From NCBI GenBank assembly GCA_000431515.1, contig HF991291.1, forward strand, positions 1-23,266: a stretch of 23,266 nt of DNA, in the 5' to 3' direction. The DNA is from Clostridium sp. CAG:632 (GTDB lineage: Bacteria; Bacillota; Clostridia; Lachnospirales; Lachnospiraceae). Below the pieces are notes generated by a model that saw only the letters and a list, made by a program, of their open reading frames with translations, searched no databases and was not told the DNA's origin. The position numbers and the translations under genes are program-made. Of the stretch, positions 7,649-15,960 are shown in pieces; position 1 is the first letter of the stretch; each line of letters opens with the position of its first letter.

Positions 7649-8572
7649 TTACAGTCCTGATTCAGAAAGCGCACTGCCTTGTATCACATTTCTCACAGTA
7701 AATTCCCGGCGGATGGTATTCATTACCATCCGTTTGTTACCACTCCACTGCGGTGCGATCAGCAATCTCTTATCTCCATCACCCGTCAGTCGATGAATCA
7801 CCATATTTCTCGGAAGATGCCGAATGCATTGTTCCAGAATGTCAATGTACTCCTTCATTTCCAGTACCTGAAACTTTCCGGACTGATAATCTATTGCCAG
7901 ATCCGTTCCCTTTAATACATGCAGCAATTGCAGTTTGATCCCCTGTGTTCCGGTCCGTCCTACATATTCTACCGTTTCCAGCATCTGCTCCACCGATTCT
8001 CCCGGAAGTCCGAGGATCACATGTGTGATCACCTCCAGATTTCTTTCCGTCAGCGCCTTTACCGCCCGATCATAGACTTCCAGTTCATATCCACGACGTA
8101 TATAATGTGCAGTATCTTCCCAGATTGTCTGCAGCCCCAGTTCTATCCAGACCGGTTTATATTGATTTAATCGCCCCAGCATATCCAGAATATCCGGTGG
8201 TAGGCAATCCGGCCTGGTCGCAATCGACAGAATCACCACCTCCGGATCTTTTATCGCCATCCAGAATATCGGCTCTAGTTCTTCTACTGTGCCATAGGTA
8301 CTTGTAAATGCCTGAAAATATGCAATATAACCTACATCCCCTTGTGGCAGCTTCTTTTGAATCCGTGCTTTTGCCTCCTGCAATTGTTCCGATACCGGCC
8401 AGTTTCTGTCGGCTGCAAACTCTCCGGATCCGTTTCCACTGCAAAAGATGCAGCCCCGGCTGCCACAGCTCCCATCCCGATTGGGACAGGTTCTGCCGGC
8501 ATCCAGGGCTATCTTATATATCTTTCGTCCGTATTTATTTTTCAGATAATCATTTAAGGCATAATAATACAT
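7649..8572 (-). CDS. YhcC-type radical SAM protein (TIGR01212 family)
   Basis: A radical SAM enzyme of 307 residues from the ATG at 8572. The family signature TCPNRDG followed by GCIFC supplies the iron-sulfur ligands (Cys29, Cys41 and Cys44; an additional Cys36 lies between). The strings GYIAYFQAFTSTYG and THVILGLPGE are typical of the YhcC/Elp3-like group, whose members in bacteria are poorly characterised and thought to act on RNA or protein. The ATG at 8572 is preferred over the in-frame ATG at 8602. It has AGAGGTG a few bases upstream, it gives the usual family N-terminus (YYALNDYLKNKYG), and the earlier ATG abuts the predicted -10. Monocistronic as far as can be seen, converging with the amidohydrolase. 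Confidence 0.92.
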   Translation of the reverse strand: MYYYALNDYLKNKYGRKIYKIALDAGRTCPNRDGSCGSRGCIFCSGNGSGEFAADRNWPVSEQLQEAKARIQKKLPQGDVGYIAYFQAFTSTYGTVEELEPIFWMAIKDPEVVILSIATRPDCLPPDILDMLGRLNQYKPVWIELGLQTIWEDTAHYIRRGYELEVYDRAVKALTERNLEVITHVILGLPGESVEQMLETVEYVGRTGTQGIKLQLLHVLKGTDLAIDYQSGKFQVLEMKEYIDILEQCIRHLPRNMVIHRLTGDGDKRLLIAPQWSGNKRMVMNTIRREFTVRNVIQGSALSESGL

Positions 8573-8602
8573 CTCGCACCTCTGGGCTATTTCTTTAGCC
8601 AT

Positions 8603-8631
8603 AGCGTACTGTATTTCAACTCTTAAGTCAA
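8603..8631 (-). promoter_or_regulatory. Candidate promoter of the radical SAM gene
   Basis: Minus-strand TTGACT (8631-8626) is followed after 17 bases by TACGCT (8608-8603). The -35 is strong, the -10 weak (three of six). A start near 8597 would produce a leader of about 25 bases to the ATG at 8572, containing a small GGCTA/TAGCC hairpin (8584-8600). Confidence 0.5.
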
Positions 8632-8664
8632 TGCTCTTTCTTTATCCTGCGTATCGTATACAAC

Positions 8665-10095
8665 TTAACCGTAATTATGGAATCCTGTAGATTCTACCTC
8701 CCCTTTATGCAAAACGTCTCCGGTTTCAGCATCTAATACATAATAAATTCTATAAGTTCCACTCATAAATCCTGTATCCAAATCCGCCTGTGCTTCACTC
8801 ACATCCTGACATTCAACTACAATTGTATCATTTACTTTCTGTATACTCTGCACATCATGAAGTCTCACGTCTGAATCGGTTTTCCATTTGATATTACCTT
8901 CTGTATCTGTATACATAAATGCATCCGCCTCGTCTGCTGCCAGCAAGAAAATTCCATCATCAAATTTCCGAATTCCCATCTTTTCTCCTACCAGCTGTGG
9001 TTCACAGATATCTTCTCCATTTTCCAGATCTATAATATAAAGATTATTATTCATACTCATATAGAGATTCTTAGTTGTCATATCGCAATATGTAGTACCC
9101 GCATTCTGAAATTCTCTGCTCCAAAGGCAGGTTCTGGTATTATCATAATACTCAATCGTCAGGCTATTCGTATCGTAATTGTGCATTTCCAATAAAAAAT
9201 GCTCGCCATCTGCTCCTACCAGAATATCATAATTATAATGATCTTTATCTGTCAATGTCCCCAAACGATCATAGAATTTATAGCTGGATAATTTCGCATT
9301 TGACTGATCCTCCAACGTGCATGTATAGGATGGAAATTCGCTTCCAACTCTTTCTTCAAAGCTTGTTTCCTGTAACAGGATATCGCTTCCGAAAATTCCG
9401 GATGCCATCTGTTTCACTTCATCATAAGAAAGCAACGGTGGATAGAAATAATACGAATCACCCAGAACACTGCCATAGGTTCCGATTATTTCCGGTACCA
9501 TCAAAGATACTCCATCAACATTTGTACTGGTTACACCATTCACTCTTCCGCGCAACAGAATAATATCATCCTGAATAAACCTGGCATCCATTGTAGTCCC
9601 CTTGATCAGAACCAGCCGGCTATCCTGCTCAAAATATCTGTTAGATACCTCATCTGAATTTTCAAGCAGATACGCCAGAATTTCAAAATCATTTCCCTCA
9701 TAAGATAATATTTTTGCCACACTCAGGTAACACTCCACTTGCGCACCCTCGAAGATATCAATATATCTTTGTATCGCCTCACCGGAATTCACAAACATAT
9801 AATCATGATCAAAATAGAACACTGTCAGCTTTTCCTGTTCACTGGCATCCTCCGAAAGCTGATCCGCACATTTTCCTTCCATCCCGATTTCCTGGTCTTT
9901 TCCCTGCAATTTCGCCAACAGATCTTCCCCATCTTTTTGAACCGTCTGCTTTTCCGTTGCCGCAGAGGACGTCTGTTGTGTATCATTCTGTCCGCTGCTC
10001 TTTCCTGCACATCCACTGATTCCTAGCATCATACCGGAAATCAGCCCAAAACACACCATTGTTTTCCATAATCGCTTTTTGTTCTTCTTTGCCAT
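8665..10095 (-). CDS. Surface lipoprotein with possible beta-propeller domain
   Basis: The product is 476 residues. A basic N-terminus (AKKNKKRLWK) and hydrophobic core lead to a lipobox GISGC, placing the lipidated cysteine at 29, so the mature protein should be anchored on the outer face of the membrane. Residues 30-70 are a Ser/Thr/Gln-rich linker. The rest is rich in beta-strand and aromatic residues. The second half contains repeated short motifs of the kind LYIIDLENGE and YVLDAETGDVL, spaced as in PQQ/WD-like propellers. No enzymatic motif was recognised. The start ATG is preceded by AAGGGG at a good distance. It lies alone between the radical SAM gene and carB, with its own promoter region carrying a perfect palindrome at 10190-10204. 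Confidence 0.88.
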   Translation of the reverse strand: MAKKNKKRLWKTMVCFGLISGMMLGISGCAGKSSGQNDTQQTSSAATEKQTVQKDGEDLLAKLQGKDQEIGMEGKCADQLSEDASEQEKLTVFYFDHDYMFVNSGEAIQRYIDIFEGAQVECYLSVAKILSYEGNDFEILAYLLENSDEVSNRYFEQDSRLVLIKGTTMDARFIQDDIILLRGRVNGVTSTNVDGVSLMVPEIIGTYGSVLGDSYYFYPPLLSYDEVKQMASGIFGSDILLQETSFEERVGSEFPSYTCTLEDQSNAKLSSYKFYDRLGTLTDKDHYNYDILVGADGEHFLLEMHNYDTNSLTIEYYDNTRTCLWSREFQNAGTTYCDMTTKNLYMSMNNNLYIIDLENGEDICEPQLVGEKMGIRKFDDGIFLLAADEADAFMYTDTEGNIKWKTDSDVRLHDVQSIQKVNDTIVVECQDVSEAQADLDTGFMSGTYRIYYVLDAETGDVLHKGEVESTGFHNYG

Positions 10096-10172
10096 ATCTG
10101 TACCCCTTCATTCATTATCATATTAACGCAATCCTGCCTTTCATTCGAACTGCTTGGAATTGAGTCTTTTTT

Positions 10173-10178
10173 ATTATA
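10173..10178 (-). promoter_or_regulatory. -10 element upstream of the lipoprotein gene
   Basis: A perfect minus-strand TATAAT occupies 10178-10173, about 80 bases before the lipoprotein start. No good -35 lies at 16-18 bases; the nearest resemblance is the half-site of the palindrome (10190-10204), so this promoter may need an activator or be weak. Confidence 0.5.
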
Positions 10179-10189
10179 TTGTCTTAATA

Positions 10190-10204
10190 TGACAAATTTT
10201 GTCA
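10190..10204. promoter_or_regulatory. Perfect 15-base palindrome, candidate operator
   Basis: TGACAAATTTTGTCA has seven-base arms that are exact reverse complements around a single central base. It sits where the -35 region of the lipoprotein promoter should be, a usual place for a dimeric regulator to bind. I cannot name the regulator. Confidence 0.5.
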
Positions 10205-10255
10205 GTATAGCTATTTAAATTACAAAAACCCATTTTAATTTTATTTTCTCAATCA

Positions 10256-10297
10256 AAAAGAGATGTATGAATCCTCTGCAATCCATACATCTCTTTT
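10256..10297 (-). terminator. Terminator behind carB
   Basis: A perfect 14-base stem (AAAAGAGATGTATG at 10256-10269 with its complement at 10284-10297) encloses a 14-base loop. On the minus strand the stem ends in a run of five T. It lies 22 bases after the carB stop and separates carAB from the lipoprotein gene. Confidence 0.9.
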
Positions 10298-10319
10298 CAT
10301 TTCACTTTATATTTCTATA

Positions 10320-13300
10320 TTACTGTTCTTCTACCGATTTAATCTCACCGATATCAATCACTGTCAAATCCTGCTCATTCGCCTCCAGACTGGTCAGCAA
10401 TGCATCTGCCGTGTCCAGACTGGTCAGACAGTATACACCGGTCTCAATTGCATGACGGCGGATGATAAATCCATCCTTGCTATGCTCTACACCCTGAGAA
10501 GGAGTATCAATGATCAGATCGATTTCGTGACTCAGGATCAGATCAAGCAGGTTTGGAGACGGCTCCTCTACCTTATTGATCACCTGTGCCGGAACCCCAT
10601 GTTCATTCAATACTCTTGCAGTACTCTTTGTAGAATGGATCTCATATCCGAGTGCTGCAAATCTTCTTCCGATTTCAATAGCATCCAGCTTATCGGAATC
10701 TTTTACTGTCAGTATCATCTTCTTATGCTTCGGAAGTCTTACACCTGCACCAAGGAATGCCTTGTACAGTGCTTCATTAAAGTCTTTTGAAATACCCAGA
10801 CACTCACCTGTCGACTTCATTTCAGGTCCCAGGCTGATCTCAGCTCCGCGTAGCTTCTCAAATGAGAATACAGGCATCTTAATTGCATAGTATTCTGACT
10901 CCGGCTGTAAACCAGGTGTGTAACCAAGATCTTTTAATTTTGCACCTGTGATAACTCTGGATGCAAGATCTACGATTGGAATACCGGTTACCTTGCTGAT
11001 ATAAGGAACCGTCCGTGAAGATCTTGGGTTTACCTCGATTACATATACCTCATCCTGATATACAATAAACTGAATATTGATCAAACCAATTACATGCAGA
11101 CTATTAGCCAGTTTTCTTGTATATTCTGTAATAACACGTTTAATCTTATCCGGTAAACCTGCAGGATATACGGAAATACTGTCTCCGGAATGGATACCGG
11201 CGCGTTCCACATGCTCCATGATACCAGGAATTACAATATCCTCGCCATCGCATACTGCATCAACTTCTACTTCCTTACCCATCAGGTATTTATCGACCAG
11301 AATCGGATGCTCCTGTACATTTCGATTAATTACATCCATGAATTCTATGATGTCCTTGTCAGCAATTGCAATCTGCATACCGGCACCACCCAATACATAA
11401 GACGGACGTACCAGCACCGGATATCCCAGCTCATGTGCAGCTTCCAATGCCTCTTCACAAGTAAATACCGTCTTACCGGCAGGTCTTGGAATGCAGCATT
11501 CTTCCAGAATCTCGTCAAACAGCTCACGATCCTCTGCTGCGTCTACATTCTCAGCACTCGTTCCCAAAATGGTAACACCCATCTTCAGCAGTGCTTCTGT
11601 CAGCTTTATCGCAGTCTGACCGCCAAACTGTACAACCGCTCCATCCGGTTTCTCCAGATTCACAATCGACTCCACATCTTCCGGTGTCAACGGCTCAAAA
11701 TACAACTTATCCGCAATATCGAAGTCTGTACTTACTGTCTCCGGATTATTATTTACAATAATCGTCTCATACCCCTGTGCCTTTAATGCCCAGGTTGCAT
11801 GAACCGAACAGAAATCAAACTCAATACCCTGTCCGATTCGGATTGGACCGGAACCGAGAACCATGATTTTCTTCTTGGAATGATCCTCTTCTACCTCATT
11901 CTCACCATCAAAGCAGGAATAATAGTAAGGAGTGGTTGCTTCAAACTCTGCTGCACAGGTATCAACGATCTTATAAGAAGCATGAATATCCATTGCATAT
12001 CGCATAGCCTTGATCTCGGCCTCTGTCTTTCCGACAATCTGGCCAATTACCTTATCCGGGAATTCCATACGTTTTGCTTCCTGCATCAGTTCTTTATTGA
12101 TTTCCTTAGCATCCCGCAGTTTTTGCTCCATCTTTACCAGATTTGCGATCTTATCCAAGAACCAGATATCAACCTTAGTAATGGAATGAATCTCACCCAG
12201 CGAAATACCTCGACGGATTGCTTCCGCAATCACAAAGATACGACGGTCATCTATTTTATGCAGACGTTCATGAATCTCTTCCAGCGGACGCTTGTCATAA
12301 TCCAGATAAATCAAACTGTCAACATGCTGTTCCAGAGACCGGAGTGCCTTCATCAATGCGCCTTCGAAATTTGTACAGATACTCATAACCTCTCCGGTCG
12401 CCTTCATCTGTGTTGTCAGCGTACGCTTTGCCTTAATAAACTTATCAAACGGCAGTCTCGGAATCTTAACAACCACATAATCCAGAGCCGGCTCAAAGCT
12501 TGCATAGGTCTTGCCGGTAACTGCATTCTTAATTTCATCCAGATTATATCCGAGGGCAATCTTTGCTGCTACCTTTGCGATCGGATAACCGGTTGCCTTG
12601 GATGCCAGTGCGGAAGAACGGCTTACACGAGGATTTACTTCGATCACGCAGTACTCAAACGAATCCGGATTCAATGCAAACTGTACATTGCAACCGCCCT
12701 TGATATCCAGCTCACTAATAATATTCAAAGCTGCGCTTCTGAGCATCTGATGCTCTTTATCAGCCAGTGTCTGTGATGGTGCAACAACGATACTATCACC
12801 GGTATGGACACCAACCGGATCCAGATTCTCCATATTACAGATTGTAATACAGGTACCGTTGGCATCCCGCATTACCTCATACTCAATCTCTTTCCAACCG
12901 GCGATGCAACGCTCTACCAGAACCTGTCCTACTCGGGAAAGACGAAGGCCGTTCTCCAGAATATCTACAAACTCTTCTTCATTTGCTGCAATACCACCAC
13001 CAGAGCCGCCCAGTGTATAGGCCGGACGCAATACTGCCGGATAACCGATCGTCTTAACGAATTCCAGACCATCCTCTACTGTCGTAACTACCTGTGACGG
13101 TGCACATGGCTCATGGATCTTCTCCATGGTCTTCTTAAACTCATCACGATCCTCAGCCTTCTTAATCGTCTGTGCAGTAGTACCGATCAGACGTACATTA
13201 TGTTCTTTTAAGAATCCGGACTCTTCCAGTTCCATAGCAATATTCAATGCTGCCTGACCACCCAGGGTCGGAAGAACGCTATCCGGCTTCTCTTTCATAA

Positions 13301-13532
13301 TAACTTTCTTTACAACTTCCGGTGTCAATGGTTCAATATACACCTTATCCGCAATATCTTTATCTGTCATGATGGTTGCAGGATTTGAATTGATCAAAAC
13401 AACGCAGATTCCCTCTTCGCGAAGTGAACGACATGCCTGTGTTCCTGCATAATCAAACTCAGCAGCCTGACCAATTACAATCGGACCGGAACCAATTACT
13501 ACAACCTTTTTAATACTTGCAATCTTTGGCAT
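10320..13532 (-). CDS. carB: Carbamoyl-phosphate synthase large subunit
   Basis: Makes carbamoyl phosphate from bicarbonate, ammonia (from CarA) and two ATP, feeding pyrimidine and arginine synthesis. The 1070-residue length is standard. Two homologous ATP-grasp halves are clear, each opening with a GSGP(I)xIGQ motif (near residues 13 and 560) and each containing an EVNPRxSRxxxxxSKxTG(I/Y)P stretch. The first (to about 400) makes carboxyphosphate; the second (about 550-930) makes carbamoyl phosphate. The last 140 residues are the MGS-like regulatory domain. The ATG at 13532 overlaps the carA stop by one base in TAATG, with GGAGGTG inside the carA end as its binding site, so the two are translationally coupled. 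A strong terminator follows. Confidence 0.98.
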   Translation of the reverse strand: MPKIASIKKVVVIGSGPIVIGQAAEFDYAGTQACRSLREEGICVVLINSNPATIMTDKDIADKVYIEPLTPEVVKKVIMKEKPDSVLPTLGGQAALNIAMELEESGFLKEHNVRLIGTTAQTIKKAEDRDEFKKTMEKIHEPCAPSQVVTTVEDGLEFVKTIGYPAVLRPAYTLGGSGGGIAANEEEFVDILENGLRLSRVGQVLVERCIAGWKEIEYEVMRDANGTCITICNMENLDPVGVHTGDSIVVAPSQTLADKEHQMLRSAALNIISELDIKGGCNVQFALNPDSFEYCVIEVNPRVSRSSALASKATGYPIAKVAAKIALGYNLDEIKNAVTGKTYASFEPALDYVVVKIPRLPFDKFIKAKRTLTTQMKATGEVMSICTNFEGALMKALRSLEQHVDSLIYLDYDKRPLEEIHERLHKIDDRRIFVIAEAIRRGISLGEIHSITKVDIWFLDKIANLVKMEQKLRDAKEINKELMQEAKRMEFPDKVIGQIVGKTEAEIKAMRYAMDIHASYKIVDTCAAEFEATTPYYYSCFDGENEVEEDHSKKKIMVLGSGPIRIGQGIEFDFCSVHATWALKAQGYETIIVNNNPETVSTDFDIADKLYFEPLTPEDVESIVNLEKPDGAVVQFGGQTAIKLTEALLKMGVTILGTSAENVDAAEDRELFDEILEECCIPRPAGKTVFTCEEALEAAHELGYPVLVRPSYVLGGAGMQIAIADKDIIEFMDVINRNVQEHPILVDKYLMGKEVEVDAVCDGEDIVIPGIMEHVERAGIHSGDSISVYPAGLPDKIKRVITEYTRKLANSLHVIGLINIQFIVYQDEVYVIEVNPRSSRTVPYISKVTGIPIVDLASRVITGAKLKDLGYTPGLQPESEYYAIKMPVFSFEKLRGAEISLGPEMKSTGECLGISKDFNEALYKAFLGAGVRLPKHKKMILTVKDSDKLDAIEIGRRFAALGYEIHSTKSTARVLNEHGVPAQVINKVEEPSPNLLDLILSHEIDLIIDTPSQGVEHSKDGFIIRRHAIETGVYCLTSLDTADALLTSLEANEQDLTVIDIGEIKSVEEQ

Positions 13533-14614
13533 TATTTTGACACCTCCATCATATTCATAAACTCATCAAATAAGAAATCTGTATCCAGCGGACCGGCACA
13601 TGCCTCCGGATGGAACTGTACGGTCTGTACATTTTTTCCCAGATAATGCACACCCTCTACGGTTCCATCATTTACATTCACATAACTCACTTCTGCCACT
13701 TCACGGTCCAGAGAACTCTCCTTTACCATATATCCATGGTTCTGTGTAGATATATATACCTTTCCGGTCTTTAAGTTTCGAACCGGATGATTGGCTCCGC
13801 GATGACCATACTTCATCTTCTCTGTATCACCGCCATTGGCCAGTGCAAGCAGCTGGTGTCCCAGACAGATTGCGAAGATTGGAACATCGGTTGCAAATAA
13901 TTTCTTAATCTCTTCAATGGTCTTCACACAGCTCTTCGGATCGCCAGGACCATTTGTCAGCATAATTCCGTCCGGATTTCCTGCAAGAACTTCCTCTGCC
14001 GGAGTCTCTGCCGGATATAAGGTAACCTCACAACCACGTTTCTGCAGAGAGCGGATGATATTTCTCTTTACCCCAAGATCGATCATTGCCACCTTATAGA
14101 TCCGGTTGCCTTCTGCCGGATAAACCTTCTTCTCCTTACAGGTTACTTCTGAAACTACATGACCAATCTTAAATGCACGGATTCTAGGCAATACTTCATC
14201 CAGCGAATAGTTCTCATCGGTTGTGATCATGCCATTCATGGTACCCTTTTCCCGCAGAATCTTAGTCAGGGCTCTGGTATCAATGCCTTCAATTCCGGTT
14301 ATATTATTTCTTTTTAAATATTGTTCAAGAGTTTCTTCACATCTGAAATTACTTGGAAGCTTTGCGATTTCACGAACGATAAATCCAGACTGCCACGGCC
14401 GATCTGCCTCAGCATCTTCTAAACATACACCATAATTACCAATCAATGGATATGTCATGCATACTGCCTGACCTGCATAAGAGGGATCTGTCAATACCTC
14501 CAGATAACCGGTCATCGATGTATTAAATACGATTTCACTGATAATCTCCTGTGTAGAACCCATGCTTTTTCCAGCAAATACAGTGCCATCTTCAAGAATA
14601 AGAAAAGCCTTCAT
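13532..14614 (-). CDS. carA: Carbamoyl-phosphate synthase small subunit (glutaminase)
   Basis: Hydrolyses glutamine and channels ammonia to CarB. Numbering from the ATG at 14614 (360 residues), the N-terminal CPSase domain covers 1-150 and a class I glutamine amidotransferase domain covers about 174-355. The amidotransferase domain has the nucleophile Cys250 in AICLGHQ and His335/Glu337 in QFHPEA. The ATG at 14614 is used because AGGTGG lies four bases upstream and the protein then begins MKAFLILEDG as in relatives; the in-frame ATG at 14635 has no binding site and adds seven odd residues. It is coupled to carB by a one-base stop/start overlap. Its leader carries a terminator-like hairpin with ten T residues at 14653-14710, suggesting attenuation. 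Confidence 0.97.
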   Translation of the reverse strand: MKAFLILEDGTVFAGKSMGSTQEIISEIVFNTSMTGYLEVLTDPSYAGQAVCMTYPLIGNYGVCLEDAEADRPWQSGFIVREIAKLPSNFRCEETLEQYLKRNNITGIEGIDTRALTKILREKGTMNGMITTDENYSLDEVLPRIRAFKIGHVVSEVTCKEKKVYPAEGNRIYKVAMIDLGVKRNIIRSLQKRGCEVTLYPAETPAEEVLAGNPDGIMLTNGPGDPKSCVKTIEEIKKLFATDVPIFAICLGHQLLALANGGDTEKMKYGHRGANHPVRNLKTGKVYISTQNHGYMVKESSLDREVAEVSYVNVNDGTVEGVHYLGKNVQTVQFHPEACAGPLDTDFLFDEFMNMMEVSK

Positions 14615-14652
14615 TTCTCCACCTGTTCCTTTCATTTTTTCGGTTTTTTTCC

Positions 14653-14710
14653 AAAAAAAAAAGACTAATAAGCCCTAATTACCCGCCCAGAGACGCACCA
14701 ATTAGAGTCA
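14653..14710 (-). terminator. Terminator-like hairpin in front of carA (attenuator, or queH terminator)
   Basis: On the minus strand CTAATT (14705-14700) pairs with AATTAG (14680-14675), extended by GACT (14709-14706) with AGTC (14666-14663), followed directly by ten T (14662-14653). It ends 39 bases before the carA ATG, leaving no room for a promoter after it. A competing pairing CCAGA (14722-14718) with TCTGG (14691-14687) would interfere with the stem. This is the layout of an attenuator, but it could also just end queH transcripts. Confidence 0.6.
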
Positions 14711-14741
14711 ATCTTTTTCTGGCATTTCTTAAATTGATAAA

Positions 14742-14770
14742 AGTTTAACACAACCACCGCTCCTTTTCAA
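14742..14770 (-). promoter_or_regulatory. Candidate promoter of carAB
   Basis: Minus-strand TTGAAA (14770-14765) and TAAACT (14747-14742) are 17 bases apart, just after the queH stop. Transcripts from here would begin near 14735 and run through the hairpin at 14653-14710 before reaching carA. The -10 matches four of six positions. Confidence 0.45.
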
Positions 14771-14784
14771 CCCTTTTTCTACAA

Positions 14785-15429
14785 TTAATTCTTTTTCTCA
14801 TTCTTTTCCCGCTCCCTCTCCAATCTGGAATACACGCATCCACAGTAATCCTGTCGATACAGATGATATTCTGCCGACAGTTCGATTGATCGCTTATATC
14901 CGTTCCTTTTCTTAAAATCCGAATACAAATATGCAATCTGACATTCCTCTGCCATCCGTTGTCCGATTTCATTCAGCCACTCTGCATTTTTATACGGACT
15001 GATGGATAAGGTTGTCGTAAAATAATCATATCCCTCTGTCTTACACTTCTGGGCCGTCTCACGAAGTCTCTGCTCATAACACAGATAACAGCGTTTTCCA
15101 CGTTCCGGCTCATTCTCCAGTCCACGCGCCATGGCGTAGAATTCTTCCGGACGATACTCTCCTATCACCAGTCCCACCGGATAGCGGGTCGGAAATTCTT
15201 TCAAAAAACGTTCCAATTCCATCACCCGCTTGTCAAATTCTTCTTTTGGTGATATATTTGAGTTATAAAAAAACAATGTAATTTTGAAAAAATTTGATAA
15301 ATATTCCAGCACATAACTGCTGCATGGAGCGCAGCAGGCATGAAGGAGTAACGTTGGAACTTCTCCGGCGTTTGAAATTTCCACCAATTTTTCATCTAAT
15401 TTTTGTTGGTAATTCACATTTTTATCCAT
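14785..15429 (-). CDS. queH: Epoxyqueuosine reductase QueH
   Basis: Carries out the last step of queuosine synthesis, reducing epoxyqueuosine to queuosine in the wobble position of certain tRNAs; QueH is the form unrelated to the cobalamin-dependent QueG. The product is 214 residues. The family motif HACCAPC gives Cys32, Cys33 and Cys36; RCYLC gives Cys114 and Cys117; and the C-terminal YRQDYCGC gives Cys196 and Cys198. Together these supply the iron-sulfur and neighbouring metal ligands of the family. The ATG at 15429 is preceded by AAAGGAG at a good spacing. No other queuosine synthesis or transport gene is in the window. It is divergent from the small-protein gene at 15624 and precedes carA on the same strand with about 170 bases between stop and start. 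Confidence 0.93.
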   Translation of the reverse strand: MDKNVNYQQKLDEKLVEISNAGEVPTLLLHACCAPCSSYVLEYLSNFFKITLFFYNSNISPKEEFDKRVMELERFLKEFPTRYPVGLVIGEYRPEEFYAMARGLENEPERGKRCYLCYEQRLRETAQKCKTEGYDYFTTTLSISPYKNAEWLNEIGQRMAEECQIAYLYSDFKKRNGYKRSIELSAEYHLYRQDYCGCVYSRLEREREKNEKKN

Positions 15430-15512
15430 ATTTTTATCTCCTTTATGGAATATAACGAATTTATATTATGTTTCTTATGGCAAAACTCAATACTTTTATT
15501 CACTTTTGCTAA

Positions 15513-15541
15513 TTGACTTTGTTCATAATATACAATATACT
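15513..15541 (+). promoter_or_regulatory. Strong promoter of the 77-residue protein gene
   Basis: TTGACT (15513-15518) and TATACT (15536-15541) are separated by exactly 17 bases, each matching five of six consensus positions, in a very AT-rich setting. Transcription should begin near 15548 and leave a leader of about 75 bases. Confidence 0.8.
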
Positions 15542-15623
15542 ATTATCAAAGAAGTATCAATAGCGAATTACATAATGATGTACGAATGTACAAAGATACA
15601 AATTTTCATAGGAGGTAATAGCT

Positions 15624-15857
15624 ATGACCGTAGAGGAAGCAGTAAAAAAGTTCAAACTTGAACCAGTAAACGTGTACACCGCCAAAGCAAAAGCGAAGGA
15701 ATTGAACGTTGACGAGGTTTTATATATGAATGTTCAGAAGAATAAGTACGCTTACATCGTAAAAGATGGTTCTCGAGGGTTTGTTCTCTACCAGGATGAG
15801 AAGAGCTTATATACAAAAATGTATAAAGGTCTTAAAATGACTCCTTTACAACCATAA
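15624..15857 (+). CDS. Small conserved-looking protein of unknown function (77 residues)
   Basis: I do not recognise a family. The protein is basic, with a Lys-rich N-terminal helix (about 1-28), then alternating hydrophobic and polar residues suggestive of beta strands (YAYIVKDGSRGFVLYQDEKS, about 42-61), and a short C-terminal helix ending in Pro. No signal peptide, membrane segment or metal motif. Expression signals are complete: a near-consensus promoter at 15513-15541, an AGGAGG eight bases before the ATG, and a perfect 17-base-pair terminator at 15915-15951. It therefore looks like a free-standing, well-expressed gene, divergent from queH and convergent with guaB. The arrangement argues against it being a chance reading frame. 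Confidence 0.88.
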   Translation: MTVEEAVKKFKLEPVNVYTAKAKAKELNVDEVLYMNVQKNKYAYIVKDGSRGFVLYQDEKSLYTKMYKGLKMTPLQP

Positions 15858-15914
15858 GTTACTTAGTTCTTATTTATCCATATGACTAGCAACTGTTTGA
15901 ATTTAATTACAGGT

Positions 15915-15951
15915 AATAAAATAAGTCGTGCAAAGCACGACTTATTTTATT
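15915..15951. terminator. Bidirectional terminator between the small protein and guaB
   Basis: A perfect 17-base stem (15915-15931 with 15935-15951) closes a three-base AAA loop; the core is AAGTCGTGC/GCACGACTT and the outer part is A/T-rich on both sides. It sits between convergent genes, 57 bases after one stop and nine before the other, and should end both transcripts. Confidence 0.92.
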
Positions 15952-15960
15952 GCTCTTGTT

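Noticed and set aside
11799..12776. Plus-strand open frame of 325 codons inside carB
   Set aside because: It is antisense to a complete, canonical carB; its composition and lack of a binding site mark it as a shadow frame.
14681..14700. CCCAGAGAC string resembling a PyrR binding loop near carA
   Set aside because: The resemblance is on the plus strand, while the carA transcript is the minus strand, so the RNA would not contain it.
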